NCBI GenBank assembly: GCA_036389335.1
Contig: DASVQC010000077.1
Location: 1-64,000 of the forward strand
Length of the DNA: 64,000 nucleotides
Origin: JAIVGV01 sp036389335
GTDB lineage: Bacteria; Acidobacteriota; Blastocatellia; Pyrinomonadales; Pyrinomonadaceae
Direction of reading: 5' to 3'
Position numbers and translations under genes: made by a program. Shown here piece after piece: positions 63,367 through 64,000 of the stretch (positions are counted from its first letter, which is position 1; every line of letters starts with the position of its first letter). A model generated the notes under the pieces. That model worked only from the letters and a program-made list of their open reading frames with translations. It was not told where the DNA came from and did no database searches.

Positions 63367-63951
63367 ATGGCTTTAGTTCCGATGGTGGTCGAGCAGACTT
63401 CGCGCGGCGAGCGCGCCTTCGACATCTACTCGCGGCTCCTCAAAGATAACATCATCTTCATCAGCACGCCGATCGACGACGGCATCGCGAACCTCATCGT
63501 CGCGCAGCTCATCTACCTCGAAGCGGAAGACCCCGAGAAGGACATCCACCTCTACATCAACTCGCCCGGCGGCTCGATCACCGCCGGGATGGCGATCTAC
63601 GACACGATGCAGTTCATCCGGCCCGACGTCTCCACGCTCTGCGTCGGCCAGTGCGCCTCGATGGCGGCTCTGCTCTTGGCGGCGGGCGCGAAGGGCAAGC
63701 GGTTCGCGCTGCCGAACTCGCGCATCCTCATCCACCAGCCTTCGGGCGGGGCCGAGGGTCAGGCGACGGACATCCGCATCATGGCCGAGGAGATCATCCG
63801 CATGAGGGAGCTGACCTCCAACATCCTCGCCAAGCACTCGGGCCAGTCCTACGAGACTATCGAGCGCGACGTGGAGCGCGACCGCATCATGTCCGCCTCG
63901 CAGGCCAAAGAGTACGGGCTGCTCGACGAGGTCATCGCGCGCCGCACCTAA
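63367..63951 (+). CDS. clpP: ATP-dependent Clp protease proteolytic subunit
   Basis: A 194-residue serine protease of the ClpXP/ClpAP machines. The catalytic triad is Ser98 (GQCASMAALL), His123 (RILIHQPSGG) and Asp172 (in VERDRIMSA), with normal spacing. YINSPGGSITAGMAIYDTM and the handle region MRELTSNILAKHSGQSYE are standard. The usual GQAASM reads GQCASM here, a tolerated variant. The start ATG 63367 has GGGGGGAG upstream; GTG 63361 is a less likely start. It is downstream of tig in the conserved tig-clpP order. Confidence 0.97.
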   Translation: MALVPMVVEQTSRGERAFDIYSRLLKDNIIFISTPIDDGIANLIVAQLIYLEAEDPEKDIHLYINSPGGSITAGMAIYDTMQFIRPDVSTLCVGQCASMAALLLAAGAKGKRFALPNSRILIHQPSGGAEGQATDIRIMAEEIIRMRELTSNILAKHSGQSYETIERDVERDRIMSASQAKEYGLLDEVIARRT

Positions 63952-64000
63952 GCCCCGGCGCGCCACACCGGCGCGCCGCCGCCCCCAACACCCGACCGCC

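Overview
The window is high-GC chromosomal DNA (about two thirds G+C by eye) with the gene content of an Acidobacteriota genome, most likely class Blastocatellia. The pointers are a VWFA-related acidobacterial secreted protein, an Oar-type TonB-dependent receptor, a winged-helix/TolB-propeller sensor, sortilin/VPS10-type BNR propellers, WG-repeat and DUF4214 proteins, and SelB. Intergenic spaces are littered with short-period, hairpin-forming repeats. The taxonomic call is inference from families; no rRNA gene is present.

Layout. 0-17.5 kb: amino acid permease and Leu/Val-type dehydrogenase (divergent), MsrA, two small membrane proteins, phenylalanine hydroxylase, an exported amidase, a TPR/propeller protein, a TlpA-thioredoxin/HMA pair, a TPR-DUF1579-like protein, an exported esterase, a two-gene small regulator pair and a winged-helix/TolB protein. 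17.5-21.6 kb: a low-GC island in which every gene reads on the minus strand and is separated by attC-like recombination sites. I read this as an integron gene-cassette array without a visible integrase. It carries a cupin, a ThsA (Thoeris SIR2-SLOG anti-phage effector, no ThsB in view) and a VOC protein. 21.8-31 kb: TonB receptor, VPS10/BNR protein and DUF2891 protein. 31-35 kb: Nudix plus AP2-like gene pair, second permease, VOC protein, tRNA-Met, hemB. 35-43 kb: glycoside hydrolase, small membrane proteins, selB, VWFA protein. 43-51 kb: SlyD-type PPIase, TolB-like protein, NYN RNase-like protein, zinc-ribbon/TonB-C protein, endonuclease III-like glycosylase, subtilisin-like protease with a GVLVGD repeat tail, GNAT protein. 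51.3-52.2 kb: a gene-free stretch with a strong terminator, a perfect 28-bp palindrome made of two DnaA-box consensus sequences, a sigma70-like promoter and about 465 nt of highly structured, apparently non-coding sequence. 52.2-64 kb: divergent arsR/arsI, WG-repeat protein, a giant propeller/diheme-peroxidase/Calx-beta/DUF4214 fusion, DUF4380 and DUF2071 proteins, tRNA-Leu, and tig-clpP.

Main points of interest: (1) a solitary ThsA defence gene carried as an integron cassette with its own promoter; (2) the unidentified structured RNA locus at 51.65-52.12 kb and its DnaA-box palindrome; (3) at least six families of intergenic short-period palindromic repeats; (4) several unusual domain fusions and coupled gene pairs.
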